From: an uncultured Fretibacterium sp.
GTDB lineage: Bacteria; Synergistota; Synergistia; Synergistales; Aminobacteriaceae
Direction of reading: 5' to 3'
Length of the DNA: 64,000 nt
Assembly (NCBI GenBank): GCA_947168585.1
Contig: CAMVMK010000007.1
Coordinates: 1 to 64,000 of the forward strand
Shown here: in pieces, positions 18,738 to 28,025 of the stretch
Numbering within the stretch: position 1 is the stretch's first letter
Layout: each line of letters starts with the position of its first letter
The notes under the pieces: model-generated
What the model saw: only the letters and a program-made list of their open reading frames with translations
What the model was told of the DNA's origin: nothing
The model's database searches: none
Program-made: the position numbers and the translations under genes

Positions 18738-20396
18738 ATGGCATTTGGACCGGAATTTATATCAGGACTTTCAGGAGCTTTGAAAAAATTTCTGCCTCTG
18801 CGGGTTAACCGTATCGAGGGCGGCGACACTTGGGCGGCTCTAAAAAATTCAAATGAAAATTGGCTTTTAATTTCATGGACTTCGGGAGCGGCTGGAATTT
18901 GTCCGGCTTCTCAAAACGAAATTAACGCATTAAAAGAAATTTCTCCGGCTCGCGCGTCAATCTCTGAGGCATTAAAAAGCAGACTTATGCACGGCGGCGA
19001 AATTATTTCAGTACGTCAATTAAATCACGATAGAATTTTAGAATTTGAAGCACATCGGCGGATTTCTGCAGGGATAAGCGTGAATTATTTTTTAATTTTA
19101 GAAATCACTGAGCCTGTAGCAAATTTTTTATTGCTCGATGAAAATCATAAAATCGATGAGGCAGCAAGACATTCAACTCCCGATGTAAATTCTTTCAGAA
19201 CAATTCTGCCCGGACACGTTTATTCAGCTCCTCCGGCTTTTGAAGGCATTGAAATTAATAAATCAAGTTCATTAAATTTCGAGGACGTTCAAAATATTAA
19301 AGGTATCGGCAGACCTTTAGCGCGTTTAATTCAATCGCATTGGGAAGAACGCGAAAATATTTCGTGGCTGTCAGCGTTAAATGAAGTTAGGAGTGAGGGG
19401 TTAGGGTTTAGGGGTGAAAAAATTCCCTGCCGTCTCATTAAAAAAAATAATTATTTAACAAGATTTGATTTCGATTTTCCTGAAACAGTTTCGCTCGGCG
19501 ATGATGTTCTAAAGGCTTCACGGCATGGAGTTTTAATCCCGTTATTAAGACAAGGCCGCGAGAAAGTTTTACATTCAATCGATGCTAAATTAAAACGCGC
19601 CGTTAAATCAAAGCAGCGTCATCAGGACGGATTATTAAAACAGCTTAAAGAATGTCAAGAGGCTGAAATTTTCCGCAAAAAAGGCGAGGCAATTTTGACT
19701 CATATTTATGAAATTCCTAAACGCGCTGAAAAAATTAATCTTACTGACTGGGAGGGCAGCGAACTTGAAATAATTTTAGACCCGAATTTAACGCCGTCCC
19801 GAAATGCCGAAAAATATTTCAAACGTTACCGTAAAGCTAAAGGAAATCCGGACGAAATTCAAGCTAATTTAGAACAGATTAACGCTGCTATTAAAGAATT
19901 AAAAGAACAGTCGGCTCTGCTTGACGCTGTCGAAGACCCTGAAAATTTTAATCAAGCCGTAAAAGACTTAAATGAATGGATAGACCCGGGCGAAAAAAAA
20001 TCAAAATTAAAATCCCGTAAGAAAAAACAGCCGGATATTCCTCCGTTCTTGAATATTAATAGAGACGGCATAAATATTTTAGTCGGGCTTTCAGCACGCG
20101 GAAACAGGCACGTAACTTTCAAAATGGCTAATCAAAACGATATTTGGCTTCATGCTCACGAAATGCCCGGAGCTCACGTGATTATAAAAGGTGCGTCCCG
20201 TGAAGAGCTCGAAACTTCAAAGCGTGAAATTTTAGAGTATGCTGCAGGGTTAGCGGCTTCTCATTCATCAGGCAAAGAAGCTAATTCAGTGCCGGTTGAC
20301 TACACTGAAAGAAAATATATTAGAGCCGTGCCTGGAACTGTTGCGCTCGTTACTTATACTAATCCTGGAACTTTGAGAGTTTCGCCGGTGAACTAA
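18738..20396 (+). CDS. NFACT family protein (RqcH / fibronectin-binding A-like)
   Basis: NFACT-N-like N-terminus, HhH-like region, coiled coil, and NFACT-R motif ARGNRHVTFKMANQNDIWLHAHEMPGAHVIIKG. Confidence 0.87.
   Translation: MAFGPEFISGLSGALKKFLPLRVNRIEGGDTWAALKNSNENWLLISWTSGAAGICPASQNEINALKEISPARASISEALKSRLMHGGEIISVRQLNHDRILEFEAHRRISAGISVNYFLILEITEPVANFLLLDENHKIDEAARHSTPDVNSFRTILPGHVYSAPPAFEGIEINKSSSLNFEDVQNIKGIGRPLARLIQSHWEERENISWLSALNEVRSEGLGFRGEKIPCRLIKKNNYLTRFDFDFPETVSLGDDVLKASRHGVLIPLLRQGREKVLHSIDAKLKRAVKSKQRHQDGLLKQLKECQEAEIFRKKGEAILTHIYEIPKRAEKINLTDWEGSELEIILDPNLTPSRNAEKYFKRYRKAKGNPDEIQANLEQINAAIKELKEQSALLDAVEDPENFNQAVKDLNEWIDPGEKKSKLKSRKKKQPDIPPFLNINRDGINILVGLSARGNRHVTFKMANQNDIWLHAHEMPGAHVIIKGASREELETSKREILEYAAGLAASHSSGKEANSVPVDYTERKYIRAVPGTVALVTYTNPGTLRVSPVN
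19384..19421. repeat. Heptad repeat segment (copy D) inside the NFACT coding sequence
   Basis: GTTAGGAGTGAGGGGTTAGGGTTTAGGGGTGAAAAAATTCCC, translated within EVRSEGLGFRGEKIPC. Confidence 0.75.
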
Positions 20397-20405
20397 ATAA
20401 GAAAA

Positions 20406-21527
20406 TTATTTAGAACGCAAAATAAATAAACTTATCTCCGACGGGTCGAAAAGTCTGAAAGCAAAGCCGTTCCACTGCGAAGTTCCCGGACTTACATATA
20501 ATTTCATTCCGTCAACATCATACCAGCCGCGAATGAAACCTTTATTAGCACGCTTAACTAATTGATATATTCCGGGCATTTGTCCGCCGTGAGTATGGCC
20601 TGAAACCTGCAGAGCTATATTTTTGTGTTTAGCGTTTTCTTTTGCCGCGTCCGGTCTGTGATCCATTAAAATTACAGGCGTGTCTTCCGGTGCTTCTTTC
20701 AAAGCCTTTTCTAAATCCGGCGCAGTAAATCCCATCATTTTGCCCGTAATGTCAGGAACTCCGGCAATAATTAATTTCGAGTCTCCTGAAGTTAAAATAA
20801 CTTTTTCGTTGTTTAATAAATTCACGCCTAAATTTTGAATTTCTTTCAGCCAGCCTTGAAAATCAAAATAATATTCATGATTTCCCGTTACGCCTAAAAC
20901 TCCGAATTTTGCTTTAAGATTTTTAATCGGAGCTAAATCTTTTGAGCGTGCTCTAACTGAACCGTCAACAAAATCGCCTGGAATTAAAATTAAATCCGGG
21001 TTTAATGCGTTAGTTTTGTCTACGATTTTTTGAACGGCTTTATAATTCGTAAGTTCATCGGCGTGAATGTCAACTAACATAGCTATTTTCATTCCGTCAA
21101 ATTCGCGGCCTAAATTTTTTATAGAAATTTCATGAGTTACAACCGGCGGAATTTTTAAGCCCTCGTAAGTTCCGTAGAGAGTTGTACATAAAGCAATGCT
21201 GAATGCAAAAAGCGAGGCATAATAGCCGGGAAATTTAATTTTCAAAAAAATTTTCCATAAAATAAAAGCTGCGTCTTTAACAAGCAAAATAAAAAACGCT
21301 ACGATTATAAAATTAAAAATTATTGAGATTAAAAGCGCACCGCCGTAAGGAATTTCAATAATATCAAGACCAAGCGGCGTTCTTCGATATAAAAATCCTT
21401 TTAACAATCCCGATAACAAAATTAAATACGATAAAATTCTTCCCCAAAGAGGCAGCTTAAGCGGCAAAATTAAACTCGCAATTTCATAAATACAAACCGC
21501 AAGCGGAATTAACATAAATGCTCTCAT
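20406..21527 (-). CDS. Metallophosphoesterase (YkuE/YaeI-like) with N-terminal TM segments
   Basis: MLVDIHADELTN, LILIPGDFVDG, GVTGNHEYY, SGHTHGGQMPG. Confidence 0.88.
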   Translation of the reverse strand: MRAFMLIPLAVCIYEIASLILPLKLPLWGRILSYLILLSGLLKGFLYRRTPLGLDIIEIPYGGALLISIIFNFIIVAFFILLVKDAAFILWKIFLKIKFPGYYASLFAFSIALCTTLYGTYEGLKIPPVVTHEISIKNLGREFDGMKIAMLVDIHADELTNYKAVQKIVDKTNALNPDLILIPGDFVDGSVRARSKDLAPIKNLKAKFGVLGVTGNHEYYFDFQGWLKEIQNLGVNLLNNEKVILTSGDSKLIIAGVPDITGKMMGFTAPDLEKALKEAPEDTPVILMDHRPDAAKENAKHKNIALQVSGHTHGGQMPGIYQLVKRANKGFIRGWYDVDGMKLYVSPGTSQWNGFAFRLFDPSEISLFILRSK

Positions 21528-21892
21528 GCCGTTACGTCTAACCTTGAAGCAGCTTCGTTAGCTTCACGGATTTCTTTAGCTTCTTTATCGGCGGCAACTT
21601 TGCTAATCATGCTGTCATAAAGCATTTTCCAAAGTCCTGCACCGCCGGAACTTTCAATTAAATCGTCCGTAGCCATTTCAAGCGACAAATCTTCCATTTG
21701 TTTATAAGGACGCTCTTTATCTGCTCCGCTGATTGACATCGCAGACTGTTTCATGTCTTTCCAAAGTTTTGACCATAAAATTGCTTCAAACTGCTGACAG
21801 GACTCTTTTAACTTCAAAGCGTCTTCAGTTTTATGAATTTCAGGGTCGATATTATTTTTTATAATTCTTGATGAACTTATGCCGTTTATCAT
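21524..21892 (-). CDS. flgJ: Flagellar rod-binding protein FlgJ (N-terminal-domain type)
   Basis: LKESCQQFEAILWSKLWKDMKQS...LSLEMATDDLIESSGGAGLWKMLYD; next to flgI. Confidence 0.78.
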   Translation of the reverse strand: MINGISSSRIIKNNIDPEIHKTEDALKLKESCQQFEAILWSKLWKDMKQSAMSISGADKERPYKQMEDLSLEMATDDLIESSGGAGLWKMLYDSMISKVAADKEAKEIREANEAASRLDVTA

Positions 21893-21910
21893 AAAAAATT
21901 CTCCTTAAAA

Positions 21911-23047
21911 TTACATCGTTACGAGTTCGCCGTGTAATGCTCCGGCGCGGTCGATAGCCTGTAAAATTTCAATAATATCGCGGGGCGTTGCTCCTAAAGA
22001 GTTCATGACTCGGACTAAATCTCTTACTGTTGTCGTGGCCGGCATTGCCAACATACTTCCGCCCTCTTCATTTGCAGAAATATCATTGCGGTTTTGGCCG
22101 TCAACGTTAGTAAGTTCGTCAATATTTTCGGGAAGAACATTAGGATTATCGCCGACTTCAACAGTTAAAAGCCCGTGAGCAACTCCGACCGAACTTATTC
22201 TGACATTGCCGCCCATTACGACAGTGCCGGAACGTTCATTAATTGCAACTTTAGCGGCTGTATCGGGTTCAATTTCAAGTCCTCCCATATTTGCTAAAAA
22301 GGCCGCAGGGGCTTGAATATATTGACCGGGCAAATTAATTTCTACTCTTCCTGCATCGACTGCATAAGCTACAACACCGTAAGCCCTGTTAATAACGTCC
22401 GTAATTCTTTGAGCCGTTGTGAAATCCGGATCTCTTAATAATAACGCGACTTGGCCTCCTGCTGTGTAATCGCTCGGGACTTCACGCTCGACAATAGCAC
22501 CGTTATGAATTCGTCCGGCGGTCAAAATATTTTGAGGTCTCATGTTACGGCCTCGAAGTTCGGGAGTTTCCTGCGTTGAGTTAAAGCCCGTTATTACCGG
22601 CCCTTGAGCAACAGCATAAACTTTTCCGTCTGCGGCTTTGAGCGGTGATTGAATTAAAACTCCTCCTTGAAGGCTTGAAGCGTTGCCCATAGTATTTACA
22701 TTAACGTCAATATTTTGTCCAGGCCTTACATAAGGCGGCAGATTAGCAGTCAAAGCTACAACGGCTATATTTCGGGTTCTCACAGAACGGGCATCGAGAG
22801 TTACTCCGAAATTTCTCATCATGTTCCGCATCATTTGGACGGCCATTTGAGAGTTATCGCCTGTTCCGTCAAGCCCTGTAACTATTCCGATACCTGTAAG
22901 CTGGTTGCTTCGTGCTCCCTCGACTTCTGTAATATCTTTAATTCTTACTCTCGGATTAACGCGGTTGAAATCCATGTTTTGAAGATCTACAGCAGCAAAC
23001 GACTCAGAAGCTATTAATATAAAAATTAAAGCTAAAAATTTTTTCAT
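21911..23047 (-). CDS. flgI: Flagellar P-ring protein FlgI
   Basis: RIKDITEVEGARSNQLTGIGIVTGLDGTGD, NERSGTVVMGGNVRISSVGVAHG, RDIIEILQAIDRAGALHGELVTM. Confidence 0.96.
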   Translation of the reverse strand: MKKFLALIFILIASESFAAVDLQNMDFNRVNPRVRIKDITEVEGARSNQLTGIGIVTGLDGTGDNSQMAVQMMRNMMRNFGVTLDARSVRTRNIAVVALTANLPPYVRPGQNIDVNVNTMGNASSLQGGVLIQSPLKAADGKVYAVAQGPVITGFNSTQETPELRGRNMRPQNILTAGRIHNGAIVEREVPSDYTAGGQVALLLRDPDFTTAQRITDVINRAYGVVAYAVDAGRVEINLPGQYIQAPAAFLANMGGLEIEPDTAAKVAINERSGTVVMGGNVRISSVGVAHGLLTVEVGDNPNVLPENIDELTNVDGQNRNDISANEEGGSMLAMPATTTVRDLVRVMNSLGATPRDIIEILQAIDRAGALHGELVTM

Positions 23048-23080
23048 TTTTTATTTCCTGCTTCCTAACTCCTGCTTAAA
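23043..23080. repeat. Heptad repeat half-arm (copy E)
   Basis: TTTTTTATTTCCTGCTTCCTAACTCCTGCTTAA. Confidence 0.5.
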
Positions 23081-23656
23081 TTAAAAGATTGCCTGCAAAA
23101 GCTGCGTAACAACGCCGACTTTTTGAGTACGCGAGATAATTCCGCGACCTTTCACAGCTATTTCAGCATTAGCGATTAAAGAGCTGTTAATTTGATTATC
23201 AGCGTTGACATCCTGAGGGCGAATAACTCCGAATAATTGAAACTGCAAAGTTTCTTCGCTTGTTCTTACGTCTCGTGTGCCTTCGATGACTAAATTTCCG
23301 TTCGGCAAAACTTCCGTAACTAAACACGCAAGAGTTGCTGTAGCGTGATGTTTTCTTTCTGTCGAGCCTTCTCCGGCTGAAGCGTTATTGGCCGAAAATG
23401 TTAAGCCTCGAATAAAACTCAAAATTCCGTTGCCGTCATTACCGCCGTTAATGTCGTTAGTGCTGCTTTTAGTAACTTCCATAGTGGCTTCATCTTTAGC
23501 GTCTGTACGTTCATTAACTAAGACTGTGATAATGTCGCCTACTCTGCCGGGTCTTGCGTCGCCGTACCAGTTAGCGTTATCGTTCCATAAAGACTGAGCC
23601 GAAGCTGACGAAATTAAAATTAAACTTAAAATTATTGCCGTAAAAAATTTTTTCAC
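23081..23656 (-). CDS. flgH: Flagellar L-ring protein FlgH
   Basis: GDIITVLVNERTDAKDEA...VLPNGNLVIEGTRDVRTSEETLQFQLFGVIRPQDVNADNQINSSLIANAEIAVKGRGII. Confidence 0.93.
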   Translation of the reverse strand: MKKFFTAIILSLILISSASAQSLWNDNANWYGDARPGRVGDIITVLVNERTDAKDEATMEVTKSSTNDINGGNDGNGILSFIRGLTFSANNASAGEGSTERKHHATATLACLVTEVLPNGNLVIEGTRDVRTSEETLQFQLFGVIRPQDVNADNQINSSLIANAEIAVKGRGIISRTQKVGVVTQLLQAIF

Positions 23657-23720
23657 TAAAAAACTCTCCTTTCACGTTTTATTAATTAGGAGTTAGAAAT
23701 TAAAAAATTTATAAAAATTA

Positions 23721-23987
23721 TCATATTCTTTCGTAATGCGTCCAAAGGCTGATAATTTTTATTATATGCTCTTCTTCAAAAACTTGATAAACCATTCGAT
23801 GTTGATCGTTAATTCTTCTTGAAAAAGCACCTTTCAAATCTCCCGAAAGTTTTTCAAATAAAGGCGGACTTTTGAAAGGATTTTCTTTAAGAATATCAAT
23901 CAGCATCTTGGCTTTAATATCAAGATGAGCAGATTTTAGTTTTTGAATATCCTTTTGAGCCGTATGAGAATATACGATTGTATACAT
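23721..23987 (-). CDS. Txe/YoeB-family toxin
   Basis: MYTIVYSHTAQKDIQKLK...FEKLSGDLKGAFSRRINDQHRMVYQV...LWTHYERI; preceded by a Phd/YefM antitoxin. Confidence 0.87.
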   Translation of the reverse strand: MYTIVYSHTAQKDIQKLKSAHLDIKAKMLIDILKENPFKSPPLFEKLSGDLKGAFSRRINDQHRMVYQVFEEEHIIKIISLWTHYERI

Positions 23988-24236
23988 TTACCAGCCTACA
24001 TCTTCTTCAGATATACATTCAGATAACGGTTCGGACATTCCTGCAAGCAGTTTATCTCTCATTCCGGGAACAGAAAGCAGGTAAAGCGTTTCTTTCATTC
24101 CGCGATAATCTTCATCACTTAAAATTACTGCGCTGCCTTTATCAGTGCTTACGTTAAAAGCTTCATGATTGGTAATAGCTTTATCAAGAACGTTAAATAT
24201 ATTCTTACTAAAATTCAAAGCAGTTATGTTATTCAT
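23988..24236 (-). CDS. Phd/YefM-family antitoxin
   Basis: NFSKNIFNVLDKAITNHEAFNVSTDKGSAVILSDEDYRGMKETLYLLS. Confidence 0.88.
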   Translation of the reverse strand: MNNITALNFSKNIFNVLDKAITNHEAFNVSTDKGSAVILSDEDYRGMKETLYLLSVPGMRDKLLAGMSEPLSECISEEDVGW

Positions 24237-24272
24237 GAAATTTTCACCTCAAAAAAAATTATATCAGCGTTT

Positions 24273-24342
24273 ACTAAAAAACTCCTCACTCCTTGTCTGC
24301 CGACAGGCAGGCCTAACTCCTAACCCCTCACCGCTTTTTCTC
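24273..24342. repeat. Heptad repeat element (copy G) with GC-rich hairpin insert
   Basis: Minus strand: GGTGAGGGGTTAGGAGTTAG-GCCTGCCTGTCGGCAGACAA-GGAGTGAGGAGTTTTTT. Confidence 0.8.
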
Positions 24343-25297
24343 AGTCAACTTTAACTTCAACTAAATTTTCATTAATTATTTTTGCTCTCAACGTAACTCT
24401 TTTATTATCAGCGCGGCGGACTTTCACCCAATCGCCCGGCCTGCCGTCTTCTAATAAAACTCCGTCTATTGAAGCTGTAGTTCCGGCAGAACGTGCGTAA
24501 ATTTTTACTCGTCTTCCGCGTTTAATTAAACTCGAACTCGTTAAACTTGAAAGCAAAACGGGCTCGCCCTGCTGAATATTTTTATTAGCCGTGAAGCCTG
24601 CTATCTCGTTAGGGCTTGAAGCGTACATTCCAGGCCTCGTAATTCTTACGGGACGCGAATATAAATCCTGCGGGCTAATTCTGTCGCCGCGTTTAATATT
24701 CCTCGCTGCTATCATAGCATTTTGAGTCCAAATCATCTGAACGGGCAAAGATTTAATTCTGCCGCTGCTGTCCTGAAATCTTAAATTTGCATAGCTTGTG
24801 CCTGGTACGATGCTCGCAGGGTCAATTAATTTTCCGTCCGGTACAGGATAATTATTCGTTGAAATTTCAAGCCCTCCGTGCCATGCCGCAAGAGATTTTA
24901 TTAACGGAACTAACTCAGCGGGCGAACGGTACAGGCTTTGAGGCTCTGTCTCCGTAAAATTTCCCTCATAGTTAGGGGTTTCAATACGCGATAAAACCGG
25001 CATATATAATTCTATTCTTGCGTCTCCGGCATCGCTCTCGTTAATTGCCCGTAAAACATCAGCACGTTCAATGGCTCCGTTATCGGGATAAATTTCAATG
25101 TTAGATAAAATCCGTCTAAGTTGTCTGCTTCCGCCCGTAATATTTGCAATTTGTCCGAGCCTGAAATAACTTCGGGTTGAATAAATTGTTTCGGGAATTT
25201 TAATTTTTACAGTCTGTGAAGCTTCTGAAATATTCACGAACAATAATAATAATAAAAAAAGGAGCAATATCTGCCCCGATTTAATTTTTCTATACAT
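24341..25297 (-). CDS. flgA: Flagellar P-ring assembly chaperone FlgA
   Basis: SAF-like C-terminal region IAARNIKRGDRISPQDLYSRPVRI...NKNIQQGEPVLLSSL...VRRADNKRVTLRAKIINENLVEV; adjacent to flgG. Confidence 0.85.
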   Translation of the reverse strand: MYRKIKSGQILLLFLLLLLFVNISEASQTVKIKIPETIYSTRSYFRLGQIANITGGSRQLRRILSNIEIYPDNGAIERADVLRAINESDAGDARIELYMPVLSRIETPNYEGNFTETEPQSLYRSPAELVPLIKSLAAWHGGLEISTNNYPVPDGKLIDPASIVPGTSYANLRFQDSSGRIKSLPVQMIWTQNAMIAARNIKRGDRISPQDLYSRPVRITRPGMYASSPNEIAGFTANKNIQQGEPVLLSSLTSSSLIKRGRRVKIYARSAGTTASIDGVLLEDGRPGDWVKVRRADNKRVTLRAKIINENLVEVKVD

Positions 25298-25307
25298 GAT
25301 TAATTTT

Positions 25308-26099
25308 TTAACGTTTCAATCCGTTTGCAATTCTTAATAACTCGTCAGCAGTCTGAATACCTTTTGAGTTAGCTTCATAAGCACGCTGGGCTACTATCAT
25401 CTCGACCATTTCTTCAACGACTTGAACGTTAGACATTTCGACAACATTCTGAAGAACTGTCGGCATTCCGTCTTCACCGGGGTTTCCTAAAATAGGCTGG
25501 CCGCTCGCAGGGGTTTCTACGAAAAGTCTATCGCCCGCCGCCCTAAGTCCTGTAGGGTTTACAAATCTCGCAAGCTGAATTTGTCCGAGTTCCTGAAGTT
25601 CGACTTCTTCGCCGACTTTAGCACTTACGACTCCGGTCGGAGATAATGTAATTGAAATAGTATTGTTCGGAATAGTTATAGCCGGTTCAAGCAAATATCC
25701 GTTCTCGTCAACTATTTGTCCCTGATCGTCAATCTTCCACGAACCTCCGCGTGTATAGCCTATTCTGCCGTTGCCCATGTCAACCTGAAAGAAAGCTCCC
25801 TCACCGTTAATTGCCCAGTCTAAAGGCCCGTCAGTAATCTGAAAATTTCCCTGAACCATGAAACTCGGAGTTGCTACGACACGAGTTCCCAAACCGACCT
25901 GAATACCCGTAGGCACAAGTGAATCAGGCTCAACCGGAGCACCGGGTTCACGGCCGATCTGATACATTAAATCTTCAAAATCTGCGCGGCGTTTTTTATA
26001 GCCTTGAGTGTTTACGTTCGATAAGTTATGAGTAACGACATCTAAGTGAGTTTGCTGCGCTATCATTCCCGTAGCACTCGTCCATAATGAGCGTAACAT
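25308..26099 (-). CDS. flgG: Flagellar basal-body rod protein FlgG
   Basis: MLRSLWTSATGMIAQQTHLDVVTHNLSNVNTQGYKKRRADFEDLMYQ...QRAYEANSKGIQTADELLRIANGLKR. Confidence 0.96.
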   Translation of the reverse strand: MLRSLWTSATGMIAQQTHLDVVTHNLSNVNTQGYKKRRADFEDLMYQIGREPGAPVEPDSLVPTGIQVGLGTRVVATPSFMVQGNFQITDGPLDWAINGEGAFFQVDMGNGRIGYTRGGSWKIDDQGQIVDENGYLLEPAITIPNNTISITLSPTGVVSAKVGEEVELQELGQIQLARFVNPTGLRAAGDRLFVETPASGQPILGNPGEDGMPTVLQNVVEMSNVQVVEEMVEMIVAQRAYEANSKGIQTADELLRIANGLKR

Positions 26100-26131
26100 T
26101 TTTTACTTCCTGCCTCCTAATTCCTGCTTAA
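26100..26131. repeat. Heptad repeat half-arm (copy H)
   Basis: TTTTTTACTTCCTGCCTCCTAATTCCTGCTTAA. Confidence 0.5.
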
Positions 26132-26134
26132 TTT

Positions 26135-26941
26135 TTAGCCTCTGCTGAATGACGTTATTAATTTTGTTGTCTGTTCGTCATGGGTCATTAAGGCTTTTGA
26201 CGCGCCCTCATAAACTCTTTGGGCTTCAATCATTCTAACCATTTCTTCAACAACACTGACATTCGAGGCCTCTAACATTCCCGACCAAATTTTTACGTCA
26301 GCAACAGGGTCAGCACCGCCGGAGCGTTCTGTAGGCTCTAATAAATTATTTGCGGCCTGCCTTAAATATGTAGGATTTTCAAAATTAAACACAGCCACCC
26401 GCCCTACGACTTCACCGTCAGCTATAACCTGCCCCGTTCTATTTACTTCGACTTTCCTTGCGTTACCGATTGAGATTGCTCCGCCCTCGCCCTGCAAAGT
26501 CATTCCGTTAGTTGAAACTATATTTCCGTTTTCGTCAGGGATAAAATTTCCCATTCGGGTGTAATAAATATCTCCGTTGCCGTTAGCTACTGCAAAAAAT
26601 CCGGGCCCGTCTATAGCCATATCTAAAGGGCTTTCAGTAGATTTCACAACGCCGGGACTTGTATCCGTAACATCTTCAGAAAAAACTGTAGCAAGAGCAA
26701 ACGAACCTATAATAGCGCGTCCTTTGAAAGGCATATCGGCAGGCAAAATCGTAGTGATTTTAGTTTCGCCGTCCTCTGAAACTTTTTCTATTCTGTCCAT
26801 TAATGCAGAAAAATCAGAGTTCGCGCTTACTCTTTTCTTAAATCCTGCTGTATCTACGTTCGCTAAATTATTCGTAACGACATCTAAATTTGTCTCCTGC
26901 ACAATCATTCCTGAAGCTGCTTCATATATTCCCCTGTGCAT
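26135..26941 (-). CDS. flgF: Flagellar hook-basal body protein (FlgF-type)
   Basis: MHRGIYEAASGMIVQETNLDVVTNNLANVDTAGFKKR...ASNVSVVEEMVRMIEAQRVYEGASKALMTHDE. Confidence 0.88.
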   Translation of the reverse strand: MHRGIYEAASGMIVQETNLDVVTNNLANVDTAGFKKRVSANSDFSALMDRIEKVSEDGETKITTILPADMPFKGRAIIGSFALATVFSEDVTDTSPGVVKSTESPLDMAIDGPGFFAVANGNGDIYYTRMGNFIPDENGNIVSTNGMTLQGEGGAISIGNARKVEVNRTGQVIADGEVVGRVAVFNFENPTYLRQAANNLLEPTERSGGADPVADVKIWSGMLEASNVSVVEEMVRMIEAQRVYEGASKALMTHDEQTTKLITSFSRG

Positions 26942-26978
26942 TTATTTAATTTTCATCTCCCCGTGAAGTTTTTTTTAA

Positions 26979-28025
26979 TTAATATCTTTTACGGCTTGAG
27001 CGTTTCAAATTTACTAACATATTGCTCCGGCCTGAATTTTTAATATTATCAATTTCCATTAAGGCTTTGCCCGTACCGAGTGCAACGCTTTCCATAGGAT
27101 TTTCCGCCGTGAAGCAGTTTATTCCCGTCTGCTGTGCGATTAATTCAGGAAGTCCGCGCAATAAAGCCCCTCCGCCGGTCAAGACTATACCTCTATCAAT
27201 AATATCGGCTGATAATTCCGGAGGTGTATCTTCTAAAACATTTCGGATTCCGTCTATTAAATTTTGAACCATCTCGCCTATCGCCATATTAACCGCCGAA
27301 CTTGTAACTTCAATCTGACGCGGAAGACCTTGAACTAAGTCGCGGCCTTTCACTATCATTTTTTGATCTTCTTCGAGGGGTATACAAGTCCCGATCATGA
27401 TTTTAAGATTTTCTGCAGTCTGGTCGCCTATAGCTAAATTATATTGACGGCGTAAATATTTCATTATGGCTTCGTCAAATTTATCGCCGCCGATCCTCAA
27501 AGATTTTGAATGAACGACTCCGCCGAGAGAAATTACAGCAATATCGCTCGTTCCGCCGCCGATATCGACAATCATTTTTCCCCTTGCTTCTTCAACATTC
27601 AAATCTGCTCCGATAGCTGCGGCCATAGGCTCTTCAATTAAATAAGCCTCACGCGCTCCGACTTCGAGGGCTGCCTCTAAGACTGCACGGCGTTCAACGT
27701 CAGTAGCTCCGGAGGGTACGCAGATCATTGCTCTATTTCTGAAAAATTTTTGAGTTCCTTTAGTAACACGTTTCATAAAATGCTGCAGCATTGCTTCAGT
27801 CATTTCGTAATTTGCTATAACTCCGTCTCTAAGCGGCCTGACTGATGTAATACTTCCGGGAGTTCTTCCTACCATGCTTTTAGCGTCATAGCCGACTGCT
27901 AAAATTTCGCCGGTTTCATTGTCAACTGCAACGACTGACGGCTCACGCAGGACAACTCCGTGATGTTTTTCATAAATTAATACAGTGGCTGTGCCTAAAT
28001 CTATGCCTATATCTGTCCCGAACAA
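26979..28025 (-). CDS. mreB: Rod shape-determining protein MreB/Mbl
   Basis: DIGIDLGTATVLIYEKHHGVVLREPSVVA, MIVDIGGGTSDIAVISLGG, GIVLTGGGALLRGLPELI. Confidence 0.95.
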   Translation of the reverse strand: MFGTDIGIDLGTATVLIYEKHHGVVLREPSVVAVDNETGEILAVGYDAKSMVGRTPGSITSVRPLRDGVIANYEMTEAMLQHFMKRVTKGTQKFFRNRAMICVPSGATDVERRAVLEAALEVGAREAYLIEEPMAAAIGADLNVEEARGKMIVDIGGGTSDIAVISLGGVVHSKSLRIGGDKFDEAIMKYLRRQYNLAIGDQTAENLKIMIGTCIPLEEDQKMIVKGRDLVQGLPRQIEVTSSAVNMAIGEMVQNLIDGIRNVLEDTPPELSADIIDRGIVLTGGGALLRGLPELIAQQTGINCFTAENPMESVALGTGKALMEIDNIKNSGRSNMLVNLKRSSRKRY

